This document shows positions 41,837 through 51,113 of a stretch of DNA of 64,000 nucleotides, in pieces. The notes beneath the pieces were generated by a model, which was not told the origin of the DNA, searched no databases, and saw nothing but the letters and a program-made list of their open reading frames with translations. Where the stretch lies: the NCBI GenBank assembly GCA_963774765.1, contig CAVZGP010000023.1, forward strand, positions 62,001-126,000. Reading direction: 5' to 3'. Positions within the stretch are counted from its first letter, which is position 1. Each line of letters starts with the position of its first letter. The DNA comes from Sva-07 sp963774765. Its GTDB lineage: Bacteria; Actinomycetota; Acidimicrobiia; Acidimicrobiales; Ilumatobacteraceae. Position numbers and translations under genes: made by a program.

Positions 41837-42778
41837 CTACTTCGCGATCGATGCCTGGATGTCGCGCACCCAGTCGTCGGCCTCACGCCACTTGGCGTCG
41901 GCGTGTTCGCGGGTCGACTCGGAGTGCTCGTCCGCAGCCGGGTACGAGCCGAGGAACTTCACTGCACCCTGCTTCGCGTGCAAGGCGCGCATCGTGTCTG
42001 CGAGCAGTTCGTCGGACACGTGAGCCTCGGCATACACGATGAAGCAGTAGTCGCCGAGACCTCCCGCTTTGGTGGGCCGGCTGGTGAGGTTCGACAGGTT
42101 GATGCGGCGCGCTGTGAACTCCTGCAGGATCGACACGAGACTGCCCGGCTCATCCGCGCGCTGGTAGATCACCAGGGCAGTCTTGTCGTTGCCGGTCGGC
42201 GCCGGTACGCCGTCGCGGCCGACGACGACGAACCGGGTCTGGTTGCCGTCGTGATCGGCGATGTCGGCGGCGAGTACCTCGAGGCCGTAGACGGCGGCGG
42301 CGACCCGTGGGCCGAGCGCGGCATTGTTCGTTCCATCACTCTCGGCAACCAGCCGTGCGGCGTCGGCCGTGCTGTACGCGGCGCGGATCTCGGCGTCGGG
42401 CAGTTGCTCGCGCAGATAGCGGTGGCATTGCGCTGTGGCGACCGGGATCGAGAAGACCTCGACGACGTCGGCGAGCTCGACCCCAGGCTTGGCGAGCAGG
42501 CAGTGTTCGATGTCGATCACGATCTCGCGTTGAATCAGCAGGTCGTGGTCGAAGGCAAGCGCATCCTGGGTGAAGTTCACCATCCCCTCGATCGAATTCT
42601 CGATCGGGACCACCCCGAGGTCGATCTCGCCCTGCTCGACGGCATCGAGCACGTCGGGCACCGTGCGGAAGGCGACGTGTTCTGCCTCGGCGAGATCGGG
42701 TTGCGACAGCAGCGCCTGTTGGGTGAACGTGCCGAACGGCCCGAAGAACCCCACCCGTTTCGCTGTGCTCGCTGCCAT
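41837..42778 (-). CDS. pheA: Prephenate dehydratase
   Basis: Converts prephenate to phenylpyruvate in phenylalanine synthesis. It has 313 residues: a PDT domain (about 8-190: GFFGPFGTFTQQA, VVPIENSIEGMVN, and the essential TRF in NQTRFVVVG) and a C-terminal ACT domain (about 205-285: ALVIYQRADEPGSLVSILQEF, INLSNLTSRPTK) that should bind phenylalanine for feedback control. Start ATG 42776-42778, with TAGTCT (42787-42792) eight bases before it; a longer in-frame extension runs through an intergenic palindrome and is not real. Confidence 0.95.
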   Translation of the reverse strand: MAASTAKRVGFFGPFGTFTQQALLSQPDLAEAEHVAFRTVPDVLDAVEQGEIDLGVVPIENSIEGMVNFTQDALAFDHDLLIQREIVIDIEHCLLAKPGVELADVVEVFSIPVATAQCHRYLREQLPDAEIRAAYSTADAARLVAESDGTNNAALGPRVAAAVYGLEVLAADIADHDGNQTRFVVVGRDGVPAPTGNDKTALVIYQRADEPGSLVSILQEFTARRINLSNLTSRPTKAGGLGDYCFIVYAEAHVSDELLADTMRALHAKQGAVKFLGSYPAADEHSESTREHADAKWREADDWVRDIQASIAK

Positions 42779-42821
42779 CGGGGCCAAGACTACGGCCGCG
42801 ACACCCACGAGAGGTCGCCGT

Positions 42822-42858
42822 CCGATTGCACCAGGGATCAGACCCCTGGTGCAATCGG
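42822..42858. repeat. Family A palindrome, copy 2
   Basis: Arms of 18 bp, CCGATTGCACCAGGGATC and GACCCCTGGTGCAATCGG, around one base, with one mismatch. It lies between the divergent pheA and larB starts, so here it cannot be a terminator for either. Confidence 0.88.
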
Positions 42859-42892
42859 TGCCGTTGCTCGGCCGACGTGGCACGATGAGCGG

Positions 42893-43642
42893 GTGGACGA
42901 ACTGGGCCTGCGGGCGCTCCTCGACGACGTACAGTCCGGCGCGATGACGCCCGACGACGCCGTCGTGCGTCTCCGACGGCTGCCGTTCGCCGATGTCGAC
43001 GGTGCGACGGTCGACCATCATCGCCACCTCCGATCGGGCCTGCCCGAGGCGGTCTACGGTCCCGGCAAGAGCCCTGCGCAGTGCGTGGCGATCGTCGGCG
43101 AGCTACTCGCTCACGGCATGGGTCCGGTGCTGTTGACCCGGACCGACGAGGCCCAACGCCTCGCCTGCACCGACGCCCATGGCCCGTCCGTCGAGGCGAG
43201 CGGAAGCATGGTCTGGCGCTTGCCCGAGGTCTCCCGGCCCGCCCGGATCGCCGTCGTCACCGCAGGCACGAGCGACATCCCTGTCGCCGACGAAGCCGCG
43301 CTTGCGCTCCGGGCCTACGGGTTCGATCCGACTGTCGTCACCGACGTCGGCGTCGCCGGACTCCACCGACTCCTGGCACGACTCGACGATCTCACCGAGG
43401 CCGACGCGTTGATCGTCGTCGCGGGCATGGAGGGAGCGCTCGCGAGCGTGCTCGGCGGCCTCACCGGCGCGCCGGTCGTCGCCGTGCCGACCAGCGTCGG
43501 CTACGGCGCCGGACTCGACGGGGTCACGGCCCTGCTTGCCATGCACGCGTCATGCGCGAGCGGGGTGACCGTCGTCGGCATCGACAACGGCTTCGGCGCT
43601 GCCTGCGCGATCGCCCGCATGTTCACGTGGCCGAACCGATGA
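42893..43642 (+). CDS. larB: Nickel pincer cofactor biosynthesis protein LarB
   Basis: Carboxylates and hydrolyses nicotinic acid adenine dinucleotide, the first step to the nickel-pincer nucleotide cofactor of lactate racemase and related enzymes. It has 249 residues from GTG 42893. An N-terminal helical part (VDELGLRALLDDVQSGAMTP) is followed by an AIR-carboxylase-like domain: PEAVYGPGKSPAQC, IAVVTAGTSDIPVADEAAL, GMEGALASVLGGL, VPTSVGYGAG. The stop overlaps the larC start (ATGA). No larE or larA is in the window. Confidence 0.93.
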   Translation: MDELGLRALLDDVQSGAMTPDDAVVRLRRLPFADVDGATVDHHRHLRSGLPEAVYGPGKSPAQCVAIVGELLAHGMGPVLLTRTDEAQRLACTDAHGPSVEASGSMVWRLPEVSRPARIAVVTAGTSDIPVADEAALALRAYGFDPTVVTDVGVAGLHRLLARLDDLTEADALIVVAGMEGALASVLGGLTGAPVVAVPTSVGYGAGLDGVTALLAMHASCASGVTVVGIDNGFGAACAIARMFTWPNR

Positions 43643-44889
43643 GCGGCGAATCCAGAACCGCCTGGTTCAACTGCCAGGCGGGCGTGGCGGGCGACATGAC
43701 GATGGCGGCGCTGGTCGATGCCGGCGCCGAGCCCGGCGTCATCGCGTCGATCATCGGCGGTCTCGGTGTCGACGGCTACGCGCTGCTGTTCGAGAAGGTC
43801 CAACGGTGCGGAGTGCGTTCCACCTGGGCCAACGTCGTCGTCCACGATCATTCCCCGGGTTCCCCGAGCCCGGCCCTCGGGGAACCAGAGCCCGCTCACG
43901 TTCCGCATCGGCCGCTTCGCGAGATCCTTGCCATGCTCGATGCAGCAGATCTCCCCGAGCGGGTACGCCAGCGGGCGCGCGCTGTCTTCGTGCGCCTCGG
44001 TGAGGTGGAGGGCGCGATCCACGGCGTCGACCCGGCGGACGTCGAACTCCACGAGGTCGGTGCGCTCGACTCGATCATCGATGTGGTCGGTGTGTGCGCC
44101 GCACTCGAGGCGCTCGACGTCGACGAGGTGTGGTGCAGCCCGATCGTCGTCGGGCACGGATCCGTCCGCAGCGCCCACGGCGTGATTCCCAATCCGGCAC
44201 CCGCCACCGCCGCCCTGCTCACCGAAGCGGGCGTGCCCACCGTCGGTCTCGACACGTCCTTCGAGGTCTGCACACCGACCGGTGTTGCGTTGATGACCAC
44301 CTTGGCCAGGGGTTTCGGACCGATGCCGACGCTGACCCCGCAGGCGGTCGGATACGGAGCCGGCACCGCCGACACCCGCGAACGGGCGAACGTGGTACAG
44401 GTGGTCATCGGACAACGAGCAGGCACCCAAGATCTTGCGGGCACCGCCGTCGCCCTCCTCGAAGCGAACCTCGACGACGTGACCGGTGAGGTACTCGCCC
44501 ACGCTGTATCGACGCTGCTCGCCGCCGGAGCTCACGACGCGTGGCTGACACCGATCCTCATGAAGAAGGGCCGACCGGCACACACCCTGACGGTGCTGTG
44601 CGATCCTGCTGCGGTCGCCGAGATGCGCTCCGCCATCGTGCGCGAGACCGGCACGCTCGGTGTGCGGATGTCGACGTTGTTTCGATGGCCCCAACGACGC
44701 ACGGAGACCACCGTCGACGTCGACGGGCACCAGGTCCGCGTGAAGATCGCCGACGATCGCGTGAAAGTCGAGTTCGACGATGCGTCCGTTGCCGCCGCCG
44801 CGCTTGGCGTCCCGGTGCGCGAGGTGCTCGACCGCGCCGCCCGCCTCGTCGAGAAAACCAGCCACGAGATCGGTCCATCGGCACCGTAG
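43639..44889 (+). CDS. larC: Nickel pincer cofactor biosynthesis protein LarC
   Basis: Inserts nickel into the pincer nucleotide. It has 416 residues in one frame, whereas Lactobacillus LarC is made by frameshifting between larC1 and larC2. N-terminal WFNCQAGVAGDMTMAALVDAG, ELHEVGALDSIIDVVGVCAA, CTPTGVALMTTLARGF, and the C-terminal ALLEANLDDVTGEVLAHAV with TPILMKKGRPAHTLTVL are the family blocks. There is a short proline-rich insertion at about 75. Start ATG 43639 overlaps larB by four bases. Confidence 0.94.
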   Translation: MSGESRTAWFNCQAGVAGDMTMAALVDAGAEPGVIASIIGGLGVDGYALLFEKVQRCGVRSTWANVVVHDHSPGSPSPALGEPEPAHVPHRPLREILAMLDAADLPERVRQRARAVFVRLGEVEGAIHGVDPADVELHEVGALDSIIDVVGVCAALEALDVDEVWCSPIVVGHGSVRSAHGVIPNPAPATAALLTEAGVPTVGLDTSFEVCTPTGVALMTTLARGFGPMPTLTPQAVGYGAGTADTRERANVVQVVIGQRAGTQDLAGTAVALLEANLDDVTGEVLAHAVSTLLAAGAHDAWLTPILMKKGRPAHTLTVLCDPAAVAEMRSAIVRETGTLGVRMSTLFRWPQRRTETTVDVDGHQVRVKIADDRVKVEFDDASVAAAALGVPVREVLDRAARLVEKTSHEIGPSAP

Positions 44890-44901
44890 GGTCGTCCCCT
44901 C

Positions 44902-46500
44902 GTGGGATCGATCGCCGTCAGCAGGCTCGCCTGGCAGTTGCCGGGCGGCGACGAACTGTTCCGAGACGTCAGCTTCCGAGTCGGCGACGGCGACCGCGTG
45001 GCGATCGTCGGAGCGAACGGCGTCGGCAAGTCGACGCTGTTGAAGCTGATCACAGGCGACCTGAACGCCAGCGAGGGCACGATCAGCATCGACGGGCAGA
45101 TCGGGGTGATGCATCAACTCGTCGGGACCGCCGACCATCACGCGACGACCGTGCAGGAACTCCTCCTGTCGCTCGCGCCGGAGCGTCTCCGCACGGCCGC
45201 AGCACGACTGGCGAACGCTGAGCAGCATCTGGCCGACGCACCGATGGAGTACGCGGAGGCTTTGGCGGCGTGGGGCGACGCTGGTGGCTACGACCTCGAG
45301 GTGACGTGGAACGAGTGCGTCACCCGGTCGTTCGGGGAGGACCTCGCCGCGGTGCGCAACCGGTCGCTCCGGACCCTGAGCGGCGGCGAGCAGAAGCGGC
45401 TCGCGCTCGAGGCGCTCCTTCGCAGCGAGTTCGACATCCTCGTGCTCGACGAGCCCGACAACTTCCTCGACGTCCCCGCCAAGCGCTGGCTCGAGGGCCA
45501 GTTGAACGGCACCCGCAAGACCGTGCTGTTCATCAGCCACGACCGTGAACTTCTCGCGGCGACGGCCACCAAGATCGTCACAGTCGAGGCATGGGGTGCG
45601 TGGACACACGGCGGCTCGTTCGCCGGGTACTCCGAGGCGAAGGAACGCGAACAGAACAAGCGCGAACGTGACCGGGCGCTCTACGACGACGAGCGCCAGC
45701 GCCTCGAGGACTACGTGAAGCTGATGCGGGTTCGTGCGAGCGTCTATGAGTCGTTCGCTCCCAAACTCAAGGCGGCCGAGACAAAGCTGCGTCACTTCGT
45801 CGAGCGGAACGAGCGTCCACCCGAGGTTCGTGATCAGCAGATCGATGTCCGACTACGCGGCGCGCGAACCGGAAAGCGAGCCGTGATCTGCGAGTCGTTG
45901 GAGATCGCGGGGCTCACGGATCCGTTCGATCTCGAACTCTGGTATGGCGAACGGGTGGCGGTGCTGGGCGGAAACGGCGTCGGCAAGAGCCACTTCCTTC
46001 GGCTCCTCGACCAGGTGGCCAACGGTGGTGGCGCTGACGATCGCGTCCACCACGACGGTGTCTGTCGGCTCGGGGCAGGCGTGGTGCCCGGGCTGTTCCA
46101 TCAGACCCACGAACACCCGGAGTGGCACGGCCGCACGCTGGTCGACATCCTCTACGGCCACGACGTCGTGCTCGGCCCGGCGATGGGGATGCTGCGACGC
46201 TACGAACTCCATGGATGCGCGCAGCAAACATTCGACACGTTGTCCGGCGGTCAGCAGGCGCGTTTCCAGATCCTGCTGTTGGAGTTGTCGGGAGCGACGC
46301 TGCTGTTGCTCGACGAACCGACCGACAACCTCGATCTCGTGTCAGCCGAAGCGCTCGAGCATGGCCTCGCCCAGTTCGACGGCACGGTGATCGCCGTCAC
46401 CCACGATCGCTGGTTCCTCCGCGGCTTCGAGCGCTTTGTGGTGTTCGGCGACGACTGCACCGTCACGTCGCACGACGCCCTCCCCGCCGCGTGGGAGTAG
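44902..46500 (+). CDS. ABC-F family ATP-binding protein
   Basis: Soluble protein with two ABC domains and no membrane helices, 532 residues; ABC-F proteins act on the ribosome E site or as regulators. Domain 1: Walker A GANGVGKST, signature TLSGGEQKR, Walker B LVLDEPDNFLD. A charged linker (about 235-310) follows. Domain 2: Walker A GGNGVGKSH, signature TLSGGQQAR, Walker B LLLDEPTDNLD. The domain-2 P-loop ends SH where S-T/S is usual. GTG start; TAGGGT (44887-44892) ends nine bases before it. It ends one base before a family A palindrome. Confidence 0.92.
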   Translation: MGSIAVSRLAWQLPGGDELFRDVSFRVGDGDRVAIVGANGVGKSTLLKLITGDLNASEGTISIDGQIGVMHQLVGTADHHATTVQELLLSLAPERLRTAAARLANAEQHLADAPMEYAEALAAWGDAGGYDLEVTWNECVTRSFGEDLAAVRNRSLRTLSGGEQKRLALEALLRSEFDILVLDEPDNFLDVPAKRWLEGQLNGTRKTVLFISHDRELLAATATKIVTVEAWGAWTHGGSFAGYSEAKEREQNKRERDRALYDDERQRLEDYVKLMRVRASVYESFAPKLKAAETKLRHFVERNERPPEVRDQQIDVRLRGARTGKRAVICESLEIAGLTDPFDLELWYGERVAVLGGNGVGKSHFLRLLDQVANGGGADDRVHHDGVCRLGAGVVPGLFHQTHEHPEWHGRTLVDILYGHDVVLGPAMGMLRRYELHGCAQQTFDTLSGGQQARFQILLLELSGATLLLLDEPTDNLDLVSAEALEHGLAQFDGTVIAVTHDRWFLRGFERFVVFGDDCTVTSHDALPAAWE

Positions 46501-46501
46501 C

Positions 46502-46535
46502 GATTTCACCCGGGGTCTGACCCCTGGTGAAATTC
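46502..46535. repeat. Family A palindrome, copy 3, between convergent stops
   Basis: GATTTCACCCGGGGTC-T-GACCCCTGGTGAAATTC, near-perfect 16-bp arms. It begins one base after the ABC-F stop and touches the stop codon of the thioredoxin-like gene on the other strand. In this setting it could act as a bidirectional terminator. Confidence 0.88.
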
Positions 46536-47211
46536 AGGTGCTCGTGGCGAGGGCGCCTTGGATCCAGGTGGCGAGCTCTTCGGCCGACTTGGTGCCGCTG
46601 GCCCGGTCGAGCAGGTTGCCGTCGGCATCGACGACCATCAGGTAGGGGAATCCGCTTCCGCCGTTGACGACGAAGCTGGTCGACTCGGCACTGTCGGCCA
46701 TCACCGGCCAATCCGTCGGCCAGTTCGTCTCGACGATCCACTCCGACGGCGGGTAGTTCGGCGCCGTGCTGTCGACCGCGGTGCTGATCGCGACCACGTT
46801 CAGGTCATCAGGAACGCCACCGCGGTTGCGCAACTCGATCAGTTCGGGGATCTCGTCGTTGCAGTGCGGGCACCAGTGGGCGAGGAACACGTACATCGTC
46901 GGCCCGTCCGTGGTGCCGCCGATCGTCATCGCATTGCCGTCGAACGTGGCCCCGTCGATCACCGGCATCGGCGTGCCGATGGCGACGTCGTCGTCGCCCA
47001 CCGAATCGAGGCTTGGTAGCGGGTCACCGGACACCTCGACCGGACGGTTCTCCTGCACGTCGTCGCCGTACGTTGGCCGGGTCGTCTCGCCGGGAGCGAG
47101 CACGCCGCCCGAGCTCTCGTCGTCGCCACCCGCCAGCAGCACCGCGGCGCCTGCCAAGCCCAGCACGAGGACGATCACTCCCACGACGATGATGACGGTG
47201 CGGTTCTTCAC
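46534..47211 (-). CDS. Membrane-anchored thioredoxin-fold oxidoreductase (CPHC, DsbA/TlpA-like)
   Basis: 225 residues from GTG 47209-47211. An N-terminal helix (TVIIVVGVIVLVLGLAGAAVLLAGG) anchors an exported thioredoxin fold with active site HWCPHCNDEIPEL. CPHC is the motif of oxidising DsbA-type enzymes; the cis-proline is in GSGFPYLMVVD. It probably introduces disulfides outside the cytoplasm and is re-oxidised by the DsbB-like protein encoded immediately upstream, with which it shares a GTGA overlap. Confidence 0.9.
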   Translation of the reverse strand: MKNRTVIIVVGVIVLVLGLAGAAVLLAGGDDESSGGVLAPGETTRPTYGDDVQENRPVEVSGDPLPSLDSVGDDDVAIGTPMPVIDGATFDGNAMTIGGTTDGPTMYVFLAHWCPHCNDEIPELIELRNRGGVPDDLNVVAISTAVDSTAPNYPPSEWIVETNWPTDWPVMADSAESTSFVVNGGSGFPYLMVVDADGNLLDRASGTKSAEELATWIQGALATST

Positions 47212-47798
47212 GAGGGGGGCTCCAATTCGGGCTCGGATGGGGAGGGGTCGGGTGTTGTGTCCAGTCTCGCCGGAAAGCGCACCAGCAACAGTATGAGGAT
47301 GGTGAGAAAGCCGATCAGCGCCATGTTGGCGAGGCTCATTCCGAACTCGCGGAACCACACGAACGTGCACGACGGGCCCTGGAACTCGCACTCGCCGTTG
47401 TCGAGCGACGGCCGCCATTCGATCAGGCTGTGCCACGCCGAGATCACCGCGCCGATCAGCGCCAGCGGTGCTGCGTACCAACGCACATTCGGATCCTTGC
47501 GGAGCGCACCGACGAGCAGGATCACCGACAGCGGATACATCGCAATCCGCTGGAACCAACAGAACCGGCACGGGTTGAAGTTGGCCACCTCGGAGAAGTA
47601 GAGACTCCCGAGCGTGGCGCCGACCGCGACGATCCACGCCAGCCACACACCAGAGTCGCTGATCGACGAGCCCAACCGCGACGCGCCGTCGTTGCCTGCC
47701 GCAGCGAGCACCCGGAGCACGACGACGACGAGCGCGCCGAGGCCCGCGGCGATGGTCAGCAGCCCAACAAAGAGCTGGACTGTTTCGGTATCCACCAC
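47208..47798 (-). CDS. Disulfide bond formation protein, DsbB family
   Basis: 196 residues, about five membrane helices (DsbB has four). Quinone-linked oxidase of DsbA-type proteins. The first cysteine pair is in the typical context NPCRFCWFQRIAMYPL, the second in GECEFQGPSC. It starts at GTG 47796-47798 and ends overlapping the thioredoxin-like gene. Short spacer to the divergent permease gene. Confidence 0.9.
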   Translation of the reverse strand: MVDTETVQLFVGLLTIAAGLGALVVVVLRVLAAAGNDGASRLGSSISDSGVWLAWIVAVGATLGSLYFSEVANFNPCRFCWFQRIAMYPLSVILLVGALRKDPNVRWYAAPLALIGAVISAWHSLIEWRPSLDNGECEFQGPSCTFVWFREFGMSLANMALIGFLTILILLLVRFPARLDTTPDPSPSEPELEPPS

Positions 47799-47834
47799 AC
47801 AAGTATGCAGCGACGCCAGTACGTTCTCTCGGCG

Positions 47835-49577
47835 ATGTCGTCAGACGCGTTCGCGGAGCCCGTGGTGGTACCCGATCAGCACACATCGAAGGCCACCCTG
47901 GCCGAGCTCCGCAAAACCCGCCAACGTCGTCGTCTCGGTGACACCGACTGGTACGACATCGCCTACCGGGTCTACCTGTTCGCACTGATCGGGCTGACAC
48001 TCGTCGTCTGGGTGTCCGATGCCATCGACGGCGTGATCGGCGATGGTGTCGACACCGCCGATCTGCTCGAACGCGGGCCGGCGATCATCGGGCTGCTCGT
48101 GGTGGCGGCCTTCGCGCTCGGCGTTCGCAGCGGCGCCGACGGCGGGCCGATCGCGATCGAGGTCGCGGACATCCGCCATGTGTTGCTCTCGCCGATCTCT
48201 CGGCGCTCGGTGATGTTGCGCCCTGTCGGCCAGCGGCTGCGCGCCGCGGGCTTCGCGCTCGGGCTCGGCGGTGCCGTACTCGGACAGTTGATCGCCACAG
48301 AGGTCGAGGGTTCGCGCGCCTCGTGGGCCGCGGCGTGTGGCGCGTACGGCGCGATTGTCGGTGCCACGTTCGTCTCGACCGCCGTGATCGCTCACACCGT
48401 GCGCATGCCCCGGTGGCTCGCGACTGCGCTCGCATCGCTGGCGGTCGTCTGGCAAGGGGCAGTCGCCTGGGGTATCTGGAACGACGACACATCAGGTCTG
48501 GCCCGAGTTGCGCCCGGCAACCTCGCCGGTCGGCTGGCGTTGTGGGGAATCAACCAGCGTCCGCTCGACGTGATCGCCATCATCATCGCGATCGCGATGG
48601 CCGCGGCTGCACTCGCTCTGGGTGGACGCCTGCGCGTCGAGGCCCTCGCGCGGCGAGGCGAGCTGGTGTCGCAGCTGCGATTCGCCGCGACCGTGCAGGA
48701 CCTGCGCACCGTCGTGCAACTGCGCAGGCAGTTGCGCTCGGAGACGCTGCGCACCCGGCCGTGGGGACAACGCGGCCGGCCGAGGCGGCCCGTGCCCGCC
48801 GGCACAGCTCGCGGCCGAACGCCGTCGGCGGCGGTCGCCGATGCACACCCGTCACCGCTCGTCGTGTGGCGACGTGACAGCCGATCGCTGCGACGCCTGC
48901 CGGTGGCCCGCTTCACTCGCATCGCGCTGCTCGCCGTACTCGGTGGCATCGGGGGCGCGCTGTCGATCGCCGAGTCACCGCTGTTCGGGCTCGTGCTGCT
49001 CGGCGCTCTGTTCTTCGTCGGGCTGGAATCGCTCGAACCGCTCTCTCAGGAGATCGACCGCCCCGACCTCACCGACGCCATGCCGATCGAACGGGGCTGG
49101 ATCTACGTCCACCATCTCGCAGCCTCCGCAGTGCTGCTCGTCGGCGTTGCCGTGATCGGGGCGGCGGTGGCCGTCGCAGTCGACCGCGACCTCGGTGCGA
49201 TGACGTTTGCCGTCGCCATCCCGATGGTGTGGGCGGGCGCACTCGGCCCCGTCGTCGTCACCGTGCTCGACGCTCCCACCGCGCCGTCGCCGACCACGCT
49301 GCTCGGCACGCCGCGCGACTCCGAGACCAGCTTCGTGCCGCCCGAGTTCGCCGGGTTCAGCACCGCGCTCAGGACGCTGCTGCCGGTGATCATCAGCGCA
49401 GTCGGCACGATCCCGGTGTTCGTCGCCCGCTTCTCAGACGACGCCGCCGACATCAGCCGGTCGCTCGTAGCACTCGGACTGTTCACAGCGCTCGTGGTGG
49501 TCTGGGTGCGGCGCCGCGACCCGTGGGGCGCCAAGGTGCGAGCATTCATGGAAGAAGGCCGAGCAGCAACGACATGA
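47835..49577 (+). CDS. Putative ABC transporter permease
   Basis: 580 residues with two blocks of membrane helices (about 45-290 and 355-560) separated by a basic cytoplasmic stretch rich in Arg. I do not recognise a named family; the layout and the overlapping ATPase gene suggest an ABC-2-like exporter permease. I choose ATG 47835 because TACGTT (47820-47825) ends nine bases before it; an upstream ATG at 47806 is possible. It ends in the ATGA overlap with the ATPase gene. Confidence 0.72.
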   Translation: MSSDAFAEPVVVPDQHTSKATLAELRKTRQRRRLGDTDWYDIAYRVYLFALIGLTLVVWVSDAIDGVIGDGVDTADLLERGPAIIGLLVVAAFALGVRSGADGGPIAIEVADIRHVLLSPISRRSVMLRPVGQRLRAAGFALGLGGAVLGQLIATEVEGSRASWAAACGAYGAIVGATFVSTAVIAHTVRMPRWLATALASLAVVWQGAVAWGIWNDDTSGLARVAPGNLAGRLALWGINQRPLDVIAIIIAIAMAAAALALGGRLRVEALARRGELVSQLRFAATVQDLRTVVQLRRQLRSETLRTRPWGQRGRPRRPVPAGTARGRTPSAAVADAHPSPLVVWRRDSRSLRRLPVARFTRIALLAVLGGIGGALSIAESPLFGLVLLGALFFVGLESLEPLSQEIDRPDLTDAMPIERGWIYVHHLAASAVLLVGVAVIGAAVAVAVDRDLGAMTFAVAIPMVWAGALGPVVVTVLDAPTAPSPTTLLGTPRDSETSFVPPEFAGFSTALRTLLPVIISAVGTIPVFVARFSDDAADISRSLVALGLFTALVVVWVRRRDPWGAKVRAFMEEGRAATT

Positions 49578-50413
49578 CCAACTCACGATCGAACCGACCG
49601 CCGTCGCAGCGCACGCGATCCAAGGGCGCTACGCAGCCCACGACGAGCCCCCGCTCCGGCGCAGAGAAGTCGCCGCCCACGGCCTCGCCGGCGCCACGAT
49701 CCGAACGCGCCGCTGGGCCACCACCCGCCATCGAGACGGTGGGCTTGGCGAAGCGGTACGGCGACGCTCCGGCATTGTGGCCGCTCGACCTACGTATCGG
49801 TGCCGGCGAACGCATCTCACTCATCGGCCACAACGGCAGCGGCAAGACCACGTTGATGCGCATGCTCGTGGGCATGCTCGAGCCCACCGAGGGCGAGGCC
49901 ACCATCACCGGACACCCGATCGGATCGATCGAAGCTCGTGCCGCAGTTTCGTTTCTCGCAGATCAACCGGTGTTCTACGACGACCTCACCGTGTGGGAAC
50001 ACCTCGAGTACATCGCACGCCTGCACGGCACCGACGACTGGGAGCAGCAAGCGGTCGACCTCGTCGACATGGTCGGGCTGATGGACCGCGTCGACGACCT
50101 GCCGATGACGTTCAGCCGCGGGCTCAAGCAGAAGGCGGCACTCACGATGGCCTTCGTGCGGCCGTTCGACGTGATGCTCATCGACGAGCCGTTCGTCGGC
50201 CTCGACCGACTCGGACGCGAGGCGCTGCTCGAACTGCTGACGCTCGCTCACGGCGAAGGAGCCACGCTGGTCGTGGCCACCCACGAGCTGTCGAGCGTGA
50301 GGGAGAGCAGTCGGCTGATCGCGTTGAGCGCCGGCGAGGTCACCTACGACGGCGATCCGGGAACGGCAGACCTCGCTGCGTTGACCGAGGGCGTCCGACA
50401 GGATCGCGACTGA
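49574..50413 (+). CDS. ABC transporter ATPase
   Basis: 279 residues. A disordered basic/Pro-rich N-terminus of about 55 residues precedes the ABC domain: Walker A GHNGSGKTT, Q-loop FLADQPVFYDDLT, signature FSRGLKQKAAL, Walker B VMLIDEPFVGLD, H-loop ATHELSSV. SRGLKQK instead of LSGGQ is common in ABC-2 exporter ATPases. Couples with the permease it overlaps by four bases. Substrate unknown. Confidence 0.9.
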   Translation: MTNSRSNRPPSQRTRSKGATQPTTSPRSGAEKSPPTASPAPRSERAAGPPPAIETVGLAKRYGDAPALWPLDLRIGAGERISLIGHNGSGKTTLMRMLVGMLEPTEGEATITGHPIGSIEARAAVSFLADQPVFYDDLTVWEHLEYIARLHGTDDWEQQAVDLVDMVGLMDRVDDLPMTFSRGLKQKAALTMAFVRPFDVMLIDEPFVGLDRLGREALLELLTLAHGEGATLVVATHELSSVRESSRLIALSAGEVTYDGDPGTADLAALTEGVRQDRD

Positions 50414-50473
50414 CCGTCAAGAGTTCATTCAAGAGAGCCTCAAGCAGGTGATTCGTGGTCTAACATCACCGGC

Positions 50474-51052
50474 ATGCAGGAGTTCTCATCGGTCACCGCT
50501 TCGTCCTACGACGCCGATTCATTGGCACCGCTGCTCAACGAGAAGGCGGCCGATGGCTGGTCGGTCGTCTCGATCGTGGCAGCCGGCACCAACATCGTCG
50601 CCTATCTCCAGCGCGAGGCCGACGACGCGTCGCCGACCGCTGAGGCCACCGCGGTCGAGGCTCCCGCCGACGACGAGGCGAGCATCGACGAACCCGCCGT
50701 CGACACGCCGTTCGTCCCGGTGGCTGCGGCCGTCGTCGCCGCCGAGGAGGAGGCCCCCGCCGCGGTCGACGAACCGGCCGGATGGGCAACTGCGCCGGAA
50801 GAGACGCCAGACACGCCCGAAGAGGCCTCCGTCGCCGACCTCGCCGCTCAGGTCAGCGAGCCCGAACCCGAACCCGAACCCGCCGTGGCCGAACCGGCCG
50901 CCGAGGCAGCACCCGCCGCCGAGTCGGCGGTGCCGGCCGGCTGGTACGCCGACCCGTCGGGTCGATTCGAGCTGCGCTACTGGGATGGTGCGGCGTGGAC
51001 CGAGCACGTGTCACGCGCCGGCCAGCAGTTCACCGACCCACCCGTCGCCTGA
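50474..51052 (+). CDS. DUF4177-like/DUF2510 protein
   Basis: 192 residues. N-terminal segment (LLNEKAADGWSVVSIVAAGT) resembles DUF4177; a long acidic Ala/Glu/Pro linker with an EPEPEPEP run follows; the C-terminus is a DUF2510 module (GWYADPSGRFELRYWDGAAW), a small tryptophan-rich domain found near actinobacterial membrane and signalling proteins. No membrane helix, so cytoplasmic. Leaderless start: TAACAT (50461-50466) ends seven bases before the ATG. Confidence 0.78.
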   Translation: MQEFSSVTASSYDADSLAPLLNEKAADGWSVVSIVAAGTNIVAYLQREADDASPTAEATAVEAPADDEASIDEPAVDTPFVPVAAAVVAAEEEAPAAVDEPAGWATAPEETPDTPEEASVADLAAQVSEPEPEPEPAVAEPAAEAAPAAESAVPAGWYADPSGRFELRYWDGAAWTEHVSRAGQQFTDPPVA

Positions 51053-51065
51053 TCACCCGAGTGTG

Positions 51066-51090
51066 ACGTCTGGGGTCAGGCCCCAGATGT
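51066..51090. repeat. Family A palindrome, copy 4 (ATCTGGGG subtype)
   Basis: ACGTCTGGGGTC-A-GGCCCCAGATGT. It shares the GGGGTCAG core with the other copies but has the TCTGGGG/CCCCAGA flank also seen at 61359-61385. It lies 13 bp after the DUF2510 stop and 12 bp before the -10 of the next gene. Confidence 0.8.
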
Positions 51091-51113
51091 ACCAGTCGCC
51101 GTAGCCTGAACGC

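Noticed and set aside
47430..47834. Longer N-terminus for the permease starting at 47430
   Set aside because: It runs antisense through the dsbB-like gene; the ATG at 47835 has a -10 box at the usual leaderless distance.
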